Shown piece by piece: positions 1 through 13,000 of a stretch of DNA of 64,000 nucleotides. Both the position numbers and the translations under genes were made by a program. Source of the DNA: Dromaius novaehollandiae (Eukaryota; Chordata; Aves; Casuariiformes; Dromaiidae); assembly GCF_036370855.1 (NCBI RefSeq), contig NC_088098.1:207125336-207189335 (forward strand), read 5' to 3'. The notes beneath the pieces are model-generated. The model ran no database searches. It saw only the letters and a program-made list of their open reading frames with translations, and was not told where the DNA came from. How positions within the stretch are numbered: position 1 is the first letter of the stretch; each line of letters begins with the position of its first letter.

Positions 1-3000
1 CTGGCCGCTCGCCCTCCAAGACAAGGGCAGGACTTGTCTCCAGCTTAATTTAAGAAGCGCAACACCTTGTCTATCAAGCATAACACTCAAAACCCTCACA
101 GATTATTTTTTTGGAAAAACCTTGCTGGGGTAGCTAATCCTTGAGAAGGATAAATGGCTTCTGGAACGAGTGTACGACGCGTGGAGCAGCAACAGCCGCC
201 CACAGCCCTGCCTGAGCACGACGCTGCTCTCGTGGGTCTCCCGTGTTCACAGCCGTTTCTTTTGAAAGAGACCTGGGTATCATACAACCACTTAAACTCC
301 ACGGGGCAGTCTGCAGAGCCCCTTGTCGCCTGCTTGCAGCAGGATGAGTGGTGACAGCGCAGCCGGGCACCGAACCCCCTTTCGGCCTCACCACCAAGGC
401 GTGCTCGCTCTCCCCACCTGCCTCCTGCCAGCGCCGGCGGGAGTTAGCGGTGCGCGAAGGGACGGCCGGGCCGGGAGCCGCTGAGCAAAGAGCCCGTCCC
501 GCGCTGCCTCCAGCGCCAAGGCCAGGCTGCCAGCTGCGGTAATGCAATAAAAAGGCGCTTCGAGATAACTCCGGTTATCTTATCTCTGGCGTATGTCTGC
601 AGAAGGCCAGTACCGGCTCCCTGGGGACAGGGAGCTGGGAGCTGGAAAAAGTGAGCACTCGAGCCTGTGTTATCATCCGCAGGGAGGCAGGGAAGCAGTG
701 CCGGCGGCTGGCGGAGGCAGGCTTGGAGATGGAGCCGGATCCAGGCATGTGCTAGCAGCTCCACTGTCAAATAGCTCATCGGAGACTATCTCCAGTGCAC
801 ATGAGATAGAGGCACTGCGAGGCCTGGGTTGGCAGCCTGTTAAAAGCAGACTGTCAGATCGTATTTTTCCTTTTCTGTTTAATTTCTGCTCCTCCTTTAT
901 TCATTTTCCTGTCTCAGGCTGCCAGAAAGATAAAATGATCAGGACCAGCAGGGTCTGGCCCTGCGCAAGGCAGCTGCGGGCTCTGAGCTCGGTTGGGGGC
1001 CAGGGCCACGAAGACGCATCACCCCCGGTGCTGTGTATTCCCTTGGGCTCTTGCCTCTCTCACCAGTGCTTCACCGGCTGGAGCATCCGGGACCTGCAGA
1101 GCTGCTTCTGTACTAGCAAACTAAAAACGGCCCGGGCACAGGCCAGCGTACCCCTTTTAGAAGCTGTTTAAAGGTTTGCACGCTGTATAGCACAGCTTTG
1201 AACTATGCACAGCTGCTGCTTTTCCAGGCAAGGCCTGGGAAAGAGGCAGGGGACTGAACAGGCCAGGCGCTCTTCCCATAAGCAGCAAGGCTGAGATCGC
1301 CCGGTTTGGAAAGAAGTGTCCAGCCATGTGGCCAGGAGCTGTGCACTGCGGTTTGCCCTCAGCGACGAAGGGAACCCAGGCCCATTTTATCTGTTAGCGC
1401 TGGTGCAGTCCAGGTGGTGAGGCCCAGGAGGAGAGTACGAGACCCAAAATTATTGCAAAAATTAGCATTGCATATTTCATTGTCGGAATGCAAGACAGAC
1501 TGTGGATGTCCCTACTACATTGACAACATGGGCTCAGTTGACTCAACAGTTCTGGTATACCAGTGCAAGTGATACATGAGTGGAAAGCTGCTTAATTTAA
1601 AACGGAAGTTTACCTACCTCTGTCTACATTAGATGGCCAAAGACAGAGTAGTTCTACCTAGATATTAAGCTAAGTCTTGTATCTTTTTATTGACATTGAG
1701 TGCCACTAATTCACCTCCCTACACTTTCAAATTGGACACAAACTCTCTCTTCAAGTCTCATTGAAACATCACTGCAGAGGTGCCAAATTGCAGAACACCT
1801 AATGCATTGTATACCAGGGATGGCCAGTTCTTTTTTTAGTCGCAGTTGAGATAGTCTGTACTTAAAAAGTTAGATATGGCTTTAAATTAAAATATATAAT
1901 TCACTGCTACTATTGCGCATGAAGTTTGAGTGCAGCATGCAGTGCAGGCTCAGACTGCAGGTCAGGTCACCATAACTTAACCTTCACCTGCCCATTCATT
2001 TGGCGAAGCTGCCTAGTCTTATGGGCATAGTCCAACCCGCTACCTGAAACTGTGGGAAAAGGTGATGTGAGCGTTGGTGTTTCTTCTCCCATCTAGGACC
2101 AGCGACGGGCATGCATGCAGACACACTGGCTCAGCTGGCAGACAGGCACTGATCAAGCTGTAGTACCTAGGGCAGACTTGGTGGGGTTTGTATCCCTGCA
2201 GTAACTGTCCCAAACAACTAAAAATTAAAGCAGCTGTATACATATGGAGAAGTGAAACATTGCAGCAGTCATGAGGAAGACGGAAAGAGCAAGATGTGCA
2301 CCGTTCTCAGCTAGCCCGGGGCAGTTTCACAACCTGAAGAAGAGAAGAATGGTCCTTTTTTGGAGATTTGCACTAGGACCCTTCCTCACTCAGAGGGGAG
2401 CAGTCTTCAGGCAAACGCAACACTCGAGAGAGAAGCAGGGAAGAGGAGCTGCCTTCATTTGTCGTTCATAAATTTCACGGTGATGTTTTGATTTAAAAAG
2501 CATGTGAAGGGTCTTGGCATACTGCTGGATGAAATCGGTGCATGATGCAAGCACTTATTACTCTTGGCTGTGGTAAAGTGTTTAAACTGGCAAACCCTGC
2601 TGAGCAAATCTAGGCACCTCTGAGAAACCTCCCATTTTGGGATATTTAATATGAAATCCCAGTGACCTCCCAGCTCCTTTCAGTTAGGAAGGCAAGCTGC
2701 AAGTTCAGCTTTTCTGCAGAAGTGCAACGTTAGCTGGCTGTCCAGAGGATGCACTCCCCTATCTCCACGTGATGGGTATCCTTTGGCTGATCACCAGCAC
2801 TAACTGGCAGACATTAGCAAAGGTTAAAAAAACTGAAAAAAACAACCAAGTGTTAAAAGAAAAAACCTCCTCAGAAAATACTCCTTCTTAAGCAATCTCC
2901 TCTGACAGAAAATATGAAGTGACATTTCTGTGAGTTGCTGCCCATCCTTCATTTCTTGCACCTCTATCAGGAGGAAATTCAGCATCAGTCCCCAAAGAAC

Positions 3001-4920
3001 GGCCGCTCTAGCAGCCCAGAGAAGGAGCTGAATTTTTTTGAGCACTTGCCCCAACCGCCTAAGCCAAGAGCAGCAGGGTGGTGGCAGGGACCCGCGTGTG
3101 ACGGGGGCTGGGGAAGCAGGGCTGTGCAGCCCTTTTCCTCACCTTTTCCCCTTCGTAACTCAGGCAAGGACAACGCTGGGCTTTCTCCAGCAGCAGGCTT
3201 TCCTCCCTGGTGTTCGAAAGCCCGGATACGTTGCCACGAAGAACAGACGATGGGCCATCCCAGAACACGGGAAGATACACAAATATGCAATTTAAGGTGA
3301 AAGTTAGGTTTCCGAACTTGCATTCTGCTCCTGCGTTAGGGCTTTTTCAGAGGGGGGAACTTGTCCAGTCAAGCATATACTCTGCGAATGCAGGCTGTAT
3401 GCCCCAAATCGCCAGTATAAGTGAGCCTCTGTTCCTGCAGAGATATTTCATTTCATCTAAAAAAAAAAAAAAAAAAGAATTTTAAGCGCACGAACAAAAT
3501 CCAGAAAGAAACAGCTATCAAATAAGCAAACTTAGGTTTTCAAAGCATTTGATTCTATTTCATTTTCATCTCTATTATTGAGGAAAGACATCCCAGTATT
3601 AGCTGATTAAATTGGGTCGCATTTACTAACATGGTGCAAACACTCTGCAGGCAAGTCGCGCTTACGGGATTGCCGGATTCGTAGCGAGTCCGCTGAGAGC
3701 GCAAAAGGAGCAGTAAGAGCTAACGAAGAATTACAGTGCTGTAACACCATCTAGGGGATTCAGTCGCATCACAGCTCATGAGGGGCACGTGCTGCTGGGA
3801 GCCCAGCGCTAGGTGAAAAGGGCACTGCTCATTTTAAAGAGAATAGCACAGTTCTAACCCCCCCATCTTTCCTCGCCTTTTCCATACCACTGATTTGTTG
3901 CACAGCTCTTAAAATCTCCTGCACTACATGTCTCTCACCCTTTTTTCCAGCTTTCATTTAATTTTACCATATGTGGTGCTAGTCTAGTCCTCAATTTCCC
4001 TGCCTCTTGCCACCGATAAGCATAGATTATATATATAAACTTACATATGTATGATAACGAACACACAAAACCGACTGCTTTCAAAGTGGTTAGACTGTTT
4101 CAACACGATGGAAGCAAAGGTCATTTAAAAAAAGTGGCAAACCCACAAACACATCATAAGTTTCTACAACATAAAAAAGTGAAGCAAAACTTGACTTTGG
4201 CAAAGGAAAGCTGTGCTGCTTCTGTTCACGTCGGGGTGAGCACTGGGTATCAGAGCATCTCCCACTCGCTTCAGGTCACCCTGGACTTTCCTGAGCGCTG
4301 AGGCAAGAGAGAAGGTCCTCGACTCGTGTGGTGCACGGACACTCCTGTTCCTGCTATTTCTGCGAAACATGTGCGTTCCAGCACTGCTCTGGAAAACGCC
4401 CATCCAGCAGCACGAACACAGGCGTCTCCGTATGTTCGGGCCGCGATGGTTTTGCGCATGCTCACACCACAATGCCCAGTCCCTCCTGCCGAGTGGGCCT
4501 CCACCCTCCGCAAGGGCACCACCAAGCTCCCAGTTAAGAGGCTGGTAGGAGCCAGCCGTTTCCAGAGAGCCACAGACTGTGCTCCTTTTCCCCAGGGCTA
4601 TTTCCAAACCTCAGCTGCTCTGTGATGCCCTTCTTTATTTTGGTCCCACTCAAGAAAAAGACAAAAAACAAAACAGTGTCACAGACTCAGAGAGGCCCGG
4701 CACAATTGCCCACAGCACAGTGAAAACAGGCTACAAAGTATGATGGAGCGAAGAGCAAGAAGTATTTCAAATGCATCCCGTAGTTGCTGTACTCAATTGC
4801 GGTGCTTCTTCACAAGCTTGACAGCAGGCTGTCAAACAGCCAGGTGCCTGACTTGCGTTACTGGTAAGCTGGTGCTTGCCTCCCACAGCTGCGATGGTGC
4901 TTGGCAGGTGGCCTAGTACA

Positions 4921-4945
4921 CAGGTGACCACAGGTGACCACAGGC
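4921..4945. repeat. CAGGTGACCA tandem duplication
   Basis: Two exact 11-bp copies of CAGGTGACCAC. Confidence 0.85.
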
Positions 4946-5470
4946 TCATCTCAGAAAAATCACCCCGCTCACCTCGCTGAGGACCCCTGGAGGAAGCCCG
5001 ACCCCGAAGGCGGCCGGGGCAACCTCTGCTGTCTGTGCGCAGGATCCCGGCGACTTGCCGGAGCCAGGTCGTTCACCCGCCGGGCGCTGGCAGTTGTTCG
5101 CTGGGCAAACCCAGCGGCGGGTTCGAAGAGGAGTGCCTCATTCTGCAAACTTCTCTCAAAAAATGCCAGGGAAAAAAAATATCTCTGGCATCGCTACAGA
5201 GCATTGCCATGTCTGCCACGTGGACCGCTGCGACATCCAAGCGGTACGTGGATGGAGCAGCCTGCTTGTGAGGCTTTCCATTAGATATCCTAGTATTAGC
5301 CACTGCGCAGTTATGGCAGATGGAAATCCTGTAGCAGAAACGACCAACAAGCAGCCGTAAGCAGTGGGTGAAAGGAGCGCGGCAGCTAGGATGAGTAAAG
5401 GAGCCTACTCAGATGTATGCAGGCTTTAATCAGAGCCGTGGCTACTGCTCAGCACTGAGGAAGCCTTAAT

Positions 5471-5671
5471 TTATGTACGAACACACTTCCCACAGTAATC
5501 CCGATCGTCACAGCACTGGCCAGCATCTAAGCATTTCAGATAGCATTTAAATGTCGTAGTGCCTCCGACAGAGTTGATCCAGGCTTGAACTGACATGCAT
5601 GAAAACATCTGTCCCAACACAGCAGAGACTTTTGGGAGGCTTAAAAACAAATAGCAACTCAAGGTACACAC
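5471..5671 (-). other. Short Cys-rich open frame, function unknown
   Basis: A 66-codon frame ends with CYLKCLDAGQCCDDRDYCGK, CVRT and a stop. The spacing C-x3-C-x3-G-x-CC loosely recalls the somatomedin B fold, but the later spacing is one residue short and the earlier cysteines are missing. There is no supporting exon structure, so chance is the simplest reading. Confidence 0.12.
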
Positions 5672-6169
5672 AGCTTTTTCTGTGTGTTGCTGCTAATTTT
5701 TGACAATTAGATTAAATCACACGCCTGCTTCTACTCTCTGTGAAGCTGGTAGGTATCACATCTGCCCTGTAACCACACCTGCCTTGGATTTGCCCTGGAC
5801 ATAAAAAAAATGAGACTGGTGCCTTTCACAGAGGGAAGAAAAAAGATTTTAAAAATTATTAAAAAATAAAAGAGGAGCAAATGGTTGATTATTGATGATC
5901 ATTGCCCCCATATCATAAGCAAGCACTAGACTGGCAAAGATTTATAAGCTGCTTGACTGACTAATTTCAAAGTAGTTCACAGGGCCACCTCGTATGAAAA
6001 AAAAAAAAGTGGTTCTAGATGAGTAACAGCGTGTATATAGACTGTATGTAGCAGCTCCATTTCCTGCAAGGACTGTTTAGGAAGTATCTTCTCCTTTCTG
6101 AATCCCTAAGAGATAAGCCTATACCTCACTAGTGCACTTAACCAGCTCTTTAGAAGGAGGAAATCATAA

Positions 6170-6255
6170 ACTCACAGAATCGCTGAAGAGCTGGGGCTGG
6201 AAGGGGCGTCTGGAGAGCATCTCGTCCAGCCCCCTGCTCAAGCAGCTCTGCAGCT
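6170..6255 (-). mobile_element. Short CR1 3'-end fragment
   Basis: About 85 bp: CACAGAATCGCTGAAG, GGCTGGAAGGGGCGTCTGGA and CCCCCTGCTCAAGCAG correspond to the CR1 3' terminus. Insertions severely truncated at the 5' end are usual for CR1. Confidence 0.85.
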
Positions 6256-9200
6256 ATTGCTTCTCCTCCTGAAATGTTACAGTATCACACACATACAATA
6301 TGTGCTATCACCACTTGAACAGCACCAAGAAGAAATGCCTTGAAATACATCATAGAGGAAGTAATTTCCATTTACAAAACAGTTTCACATTCACGTAGAA
6401 ATTTGCATTTTTAAACACCACAGTGTGACTTTGATCTCTCTCTGGAATTATCCCACTGGCTTCAGCTGAACTATTCGTGATTTAAAATGTTGAATAAAAA
6501 TCAACTCAAGCTATTTTTGCTTCAGTTCACCTGTAAGAGCAGGTGCCTCATGTTACAGACATAAATGCAGAAACACCAAAGAGGAATGAACTGGCCGCTC
6601 AGAACGATTTCATCATCTCACCTATGGTTTCTAGTTTAAATATTTTTTTATTTTAAAGCAATGCTTGTGCATTCTACACACACAGATTTATGTTTAACAG
6701 GGAAGATGTAATTTTTCTCTGCCAAAAGAGAGAATATCCTAGTCTGAGCATCTTAGAAAACATGTTTTAGTGCTTAAAACATTGCATATTCTGCTGCTGC
6801 CTGACTGGTTTCCCCTGTGCAGCGACTTTGGCTGGTGCAGGGAGGAAGACACTGGTGCAAGGAGGAAGGCATCACCGCTTGATCACTTGCCTCTTGGGGC
6901 ACTGCAGCCGACAGCTGTCCCTTTCGTAGACTTTAAGGCCAGAAGGAGCCACTCTTTAGACCTCAGGAATAACACAAAGCTTTCACTTTGTGCACCAATC
7001 CCAATACCTTGGCTTAGACTAAAGCGCTGGAGCCCTCAGCAGTGTTAACATGCAATCTATATCCACTGCCACTTCTTTTTCCACCACTCTTTAAATGTTT
7101 GTAGAATCACGATCTTTTTAGCACTCAGTAGGATAAACTAGAGCAGATCCAAAGGCTCACAGAATTTCCTGCTTTATGTTCTTCACTGCATACGCCAACA
7201 GGCATGTCAGTGTCGGAAACCTGGTGCGTCTGCGAGTCCAGGCGTCCTTAGTAGTCGTGAGTGCCACCTCCTGGTCTACTGCAAGCACATAGCCAGGTGA
7301 GCACCAACACAGGTAATCTGTGAAGTTTTAGGTCAAAGATTGACTGATAAAAAGCAGTGCAACATCATATTGACGTGTACTGGATGAGGATTTTCCCATG
7401 TTTCCTGTAATTTTTGAATGCCTGGAAGGAAGTTTTGTAACCGTCCACCTGCAAACAACCAGCAAGTGTGAAGAAGCAAGCTGAAGTCAGCAACAAACAG
7501 CATTTTTTTACTATATATGACATGGCTATATCAAAGAAAAGGCTGTACTTCATCAGAAAAAGATCTGGCAGTTTGTAACAGCTGCTTAACAATTCCCATC
7601 TTTAGCTCCAAATGATGGAAGATCCATTCCAGGCCCTAGGATCCTGATCTGTCTTCTCTGTCAGCGTGCTATCAGATGCTGGTCCATACTTTCCTTTTGT
7701 TAGCAAGGTATTTGTTAATATGGCAGTAGAACAAGTTCTAATTCACCATTTCTGCAACAAAACTTTTTATACAGATGGAAAACTTCAGTCAAAATTCATA
7801 AACAGCTTTGTTTCTGTTTACAGAACCAAATATGTCATATTAGCAGGCCACACTACATTGGAAAAGTGCCAAAGAAAGGACAGAATTCTGATGTGTTTTA
7901 TCAGTGCAAATTAGGACAGACTTTACTGAAATGAAAGGATTATTTCAGTCCTAATAATAAGGTCCAATCTGGACAAATGTGTGCTAACCTCCCTTTTCAT
8001 GAAAAACAGGAAAATATTTTTCCTTATTCTCTCAAAAATATGATTAGAAACAAATGTCTGCAGTAAGAATAAATATGGACCTGGTCTTAAACTTAATCAC
8101 AAGTGCAAAAAGTGGATGGAAGCGACGTTTTAACTACTGTATGTATGTATGCTCTTACTATTGTGAAATTAATGGCTTGCAAATCGATTTGGACATATGC
8201 AGTACCTTAATTTCTGAATTTGTGTCCGTATTAGGAATAATGTTCTTAGAATCAAATTAAACATGAATAGCGATTGTTTCTAGTATACTGTACATGGTAC
8301 TTACACTACATGTAGATCGTATATTTAGATATTTGAAACCACTTTCATTAGTAGAGGGTGGAATTTGGTCACTGGAATGGGATGGACTTTTCCTTGCTAC
8401 GTTAAAGAGCACATTGGCACACCGAAACGGTCGGTGCTGAGGTCCCTACCCATGCAGAGCAGGTGCAGTTCAGGGGTTCTCCTCAGGTCTAGATTTAATC
8501 TGTGCCCTGAACCAAACCTCCTCACTGAGCAAGAGCCCAAGCGATCCCTGGGGCAGGTCTTCATACCTGACCCAGGGCTGGACCCCCAGTGTGCCCCAAG
8601 TGGTGGTGTCTTGAGGGTGTCTGTGAAAGGGGTCTCCCCATCTTGCTAGTGACAGAGACACTTCCGCAAAGTGGCCACGAATGCTTGTGTGTCCCACGCG
8701 CTGCAGACACACGGAGCTGATGCCTGCTGAACCATTAATCTGCACTGAGCATCTCTTCCCAAAGGCATTTAGGTCCAAATTAATTCCACACCAAAAGCCC
8801 ATTCAGCGTAGGCTCCCTCTAAATTCAGTAGAGGGAAAAAGACACCACCAAAGGGCAATCCAGATCTCAGACAGGCAGAATAACCTCTAGATCACCCTTT
8901 TTTTGGCAGTGAATTCAAAGGGAACCCAAGCTGACAAGGCTACACTGTCAGGTGCCTGGTAGGTGCCTAAAACGAGGTGGGATGAATCCACTGGTTCAGC
9001 CTTGATTTGGCAACCACGACAGCAGGGAAATCCAACATTTCCTTGGTGTTTCGGCCAGAGGGTAGTCACTCTCAACATTGAAGACATGATTTTAAATATA
9101 ATTTTAATTTTTTAAAATAGTATTAATAAAATTTTAAAATATAATCTGAAATTTAATTCCTCTGGGTTCGTTTCCAAACATTGGCTTTTTTTACTTCTTA

Positions 9201-9599
9201 GTAGAAGAAAAAATCTTTTCAGTCAGTGCACTCACTGTTATAGTACTTCCGCATTAGATAAGTCACTCTATATTTGCTGTTATTCATCAAGAGAGGAAAG
9301 ACATTTGAGTCATGCCTGATTGCACCAAGTGATCTAACACAACACTAAATGCTCATAGTATTCATACACACAGCGTTTTCATCCTCAAAATGTTTTTCAA
9401 ACACTAGTCCTAAAATTTGACACATTTTAAACTGTTGTTAAAAGCAATTTCAAACATAATATTCATCTGGTATAGAGACGATATATGGCAATGGTCATTA
9501 AATGTGTAGAAGGTAGAAGCAGAGCAGAAGAAAATCTTTCTTCCACACCTACAGGGGAAAGAGAAAATAGGTAACAGGCTTAAGTGGCAGCAGGAGAAA
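6256..9599. other. No gene seen
   Basis: AT-rich DNA with only short frames and no recognised repeat family. Confidence 0.6.
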
Positions 9600-10060
9600 T
9601 TTAAGGCTTGTTTCTGGCACCTGGTGCCATCTGAGGTGCCCTGGAGTGTCCAAAGCTCAAGGGAGCAGATCAGACCCAAGGTCTGTGGGATGCCAGCACC
9701 CACCTGGAGCAGCACTGAGGATCCAGCGGGATGCCCCAGTTGGGATGCAGGGTGCCACTCCTGTGGCGACTGGTCTGAGCCCTTTTTTGGGCGTCTGGGA
9801 CAGGGCTCAGCTGCATTTGAGATGCTCCAGGACATAGCACCCGGATCCCTCCCTGCTGGCCCAGGAGGCACCACGTCTCCCATAGGGTCCTGGGCTGACT
9901 GATGGCCACACACGGATGCCGGGGATGCTCCAGGTCATTGCAGCTGGCCCCCACTGCTGCCTGTGGTGGAGGCACCTGACCTGCACCTCCAAGGGAGCCG
10001 AACAGCCCTCGTGGTGCTGCCGAGAATGCGGCACCCAGACACTCACCCACCGGCAGGCTT
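9600..10060. repeat. GC-rich block with imperfect internal repeats
   Basis: GC rises over about 460 bp within AT-rich DNA. GATGCTCCAGG-A/T-CAT recurs about 105 bp apart (near 9819 and 9924), each time followed by GGAGGCACC. Several frames are open on both strands because of composition. No gene is recognised. Confidence 0.45.
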
Positions 10061-13000
10061 CTACTTGGAGATGTCACATTGAACAAACGCACGCCAAAAA
10101 TAACAAGATCCTTCCAGCACTGCTTTTTATGCACATCCCAGAAATAAAAACAAAGAATAGTCGTGCTCTGCTTAATGTGTTTCCGTGTGCATCAATCCTA
10201 ACATTAGAAATCTCAGTCACACTCACGATACATGGAGCATTATTATACCCAGAAACCAGCACATAAGCAAAATTCAGATTTCTTGTTTCTTACCCACAAA
10301 GCAGCTGCACTACTGATTTGCTTGCTTCCCATTTCTTGCATTAGAGGTACTGCTAATGGGAACAAGAACTTCTGTTAACAATTTAGAGTATTCAGAGCAC
10401 CATAATAATGGTAAGTGGTTTTGGTGTATGGGTAGGGATTCTGTTTACCAATAAAACTCAGAAATAGAGCTAGTCTGCAGCAAGAAATAAATGAGAAAAT
10501 TCTTTCCAAAATCTAAAATTTCAGTAGTAATATCAAATTCCAGAATAACAAGGGTAAGAGGGAGAAAAAAAAGAAATGCAGAAATGTACTTGGGCTAGAG
10601 AATTTCCACTGGCCCTGAGGGACTCTAGAATTTCTGTCCAATCTGGAATTTGGACAGTTTTTTTCAAAACCCTAGGTACTGAGGAACATAGCCCACATAT
10701 CACATAATGTAAGAATTATCAAAACATACTAGACTCAGAAAAAAGCACTTATCAGAATGAGGGCAGCACATTAAACATGAAAAAGCTAGTTCAAATTGAA
10801 GTTAGCAGAAATCATGACCTAAGCTGGTAATGTGACACGGGGCATTTAAATGAAGTTATCTTATAGAGAAATTACGCAGGTGTCAAGAGATGAAATTAGG
10901 AGTAAATATAAAATTGTGTCTGTTAAGTCCCATAGTCTGTTGTAGAGTCAAAAAAAAAATCACAAATCAAGGTCATTCATAAATAGTCAAAAGAAAACGT
11001 TATGCAAAACTAACATGCAACATCAGCTATGATGTTTAGTATTCACTGGAAATGCTGCAAAGCCTCAAAGCAAGAACTAATGCTAATTATCATGCCATTT
11101 TCCTTTAATTTCTGATGAGCACTTGACAGAAATGAAATGCAAAAATAATCTCTGTGTTTCTAAGGCTCCTTGAGTATAGGAACAGTGATTGGCATGCAGC
11201 TGCCTAAATGAGTTTAGATGCGAGACAAGTGTTATCCATTCCAATGCACTTAAAAAACAGACTCTCTGTCCTATAAAACAAGCATGCAGCGCAAATATTT
11301 AAATAGAGGAAGAAATGGCTTTCTTTAATTCCATTTACTGAGCTATTCTGGTCATGCCCTGAGGATCTGCAAGGACGTATAACATCTCAGAAACCTCAAT
11401 AACTCCAAAAGCAAGCAGAAACACCAGCTGGCTGCCAGAAACTAAGTGTTGCCAATGCCCCAATATCAGCCATTTAAAGGTATTAGGTAATGCTCTGATT
11501 TAGCACACTTCTTCAGTTTTTTATCTTTAAAAATATCCTAGGATAGGTTTAAATTTATAAAAGCAGAATACTGAAAATCATGATGATCAAAGCCTATTTA
11601 CGTTATAGTTATAACCCAAACAGGAAAAAAAAGTCAATTCAGTTAAGCATTGTCAAAATGTGCCCATCCATTATGAAAGGCAGCTAGATCTGGAGAAATG
11701 AAAAAAAAAAGCTTGGAAAAACTACCAAGCTATAAAATTAAGCAGACAGGGAATGACGTATGGTGGGATTTGGGGCAGTTACACCATGACAAACTCAGAA
11801 AGTGTAATTTGTAGTGCTCTTACACAGCAGATAAGCCTCCCTTTTTTTTTAATTTTTCATGCAAAACAGGCGTGCAAAATTGCATGCCAATTTATCTATC
11901 TTGGCAGGGTAAAAAAAAAATTCATCTGGTTTTCTAGCTTTTGTGCCAGAAAAGGGTAGCTCCATCAAATGCTTTAGCTTTTCCATGAAATTCCTCAAGG
12001 TTGTGAAGCAAAACAAGTCACAGACACTTTGATTCCAACTTTGAGTCAAACATTACATAGTATTGATACAGCTGTTATTCCCCAGGCAAACCTTAATTCA
12101 AGAGGCTTGTGTCCATTTTCACTGCAATTCCACTGGAACCTGTAGCAGTCCATTTTAAAGTAATACTTTTGTTTAAAAAAACTGTTGTTACTAATACTTC
12201 AATTCTTATTGACCTAAGTGCTGTCAGTACCTTCTCTGATGAAGCAAAAGAAGGTACAAACAGCCTGGAGGGGAAAAAAATGTTGATTTTCTTCTACCTA
12301 CCTTATGGGAGTATATTACCAATCAATTTTGAAGATGATCAACAAAAATAACTGAAGAAATTGAAAACATTAACTCTATAACTCCAAGTAAATTTTGGAA
12401 AATGGACATTAACTAACTTTTAAGTCTTCCAAAGGACTATGGAAACTAGATTCAGGATCAAATAGGTAGAAAGGCCTTCACAGGTTGTGCAAATCTGAAG
12501 AGCCCTGCAAATCCGCCACAGCAGGCAGAGATCTGTAACACAGCTATTGTCACCTAGTCAAAATATGGCAGAGAAAGAGGGCTGCACTTGAGCAGAGGGT
12601 TGTTATTTTGCAATACAAAACTCGAATTCTGGCTGGTGCTCATCAGATGGTGCAGTGTATTATTGCAGTGCACTGATTTTTCAAATATCCTCAAAGCATC
12701 TTTTGAGTAAGAACATTACTTTGCATTTCTGCATCATCGTACAGCAAATCTCTTAGGTAACGCTGGATTACATCAGCCAATAGCCCTTGCAAAGCACGAT
12801 GGCACGATCCCCAGAGTAGGGATTATGAGACAGGCACAGAAAGGCCATCCAAGGAGCTTGTGCTGAAAAGCCAGCAGCAGCACACACTCTAGCACACTTC
12901 CTCACAAGATGCTATTTCACCTTTGGGCAATTTTTAGAGATATCTTCCTGCAAAGATAAAAAACAAAACGTTCTTTAACTGGCTACTGATGAGAGCAACA

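Larger units (their letters stand above)
1..6169. other. Gene-free stretch with a moderate CpG cluster near its start
   Basis: I see no supported gene. CpG density is raised at about 420-520, and several medium frames (for example a 192-codon plus-strand frame from 593) are open, but none has a recognisable domain or splice structure. Confidence 0.6.

Noticed and set aside
593-1171. 192-codon plus-strand frame
   Set aside because: About one such frame is expected by chance in a window this size; no domain, splice signal or homology was seen.
9410-10134. 167- and 154-codon minus-strand frames over the GC-rich block
   Set aside because: Overlapping open frames in repeat-like, GC-rich sequence, with low-complexity peptides and no recognisable domain.
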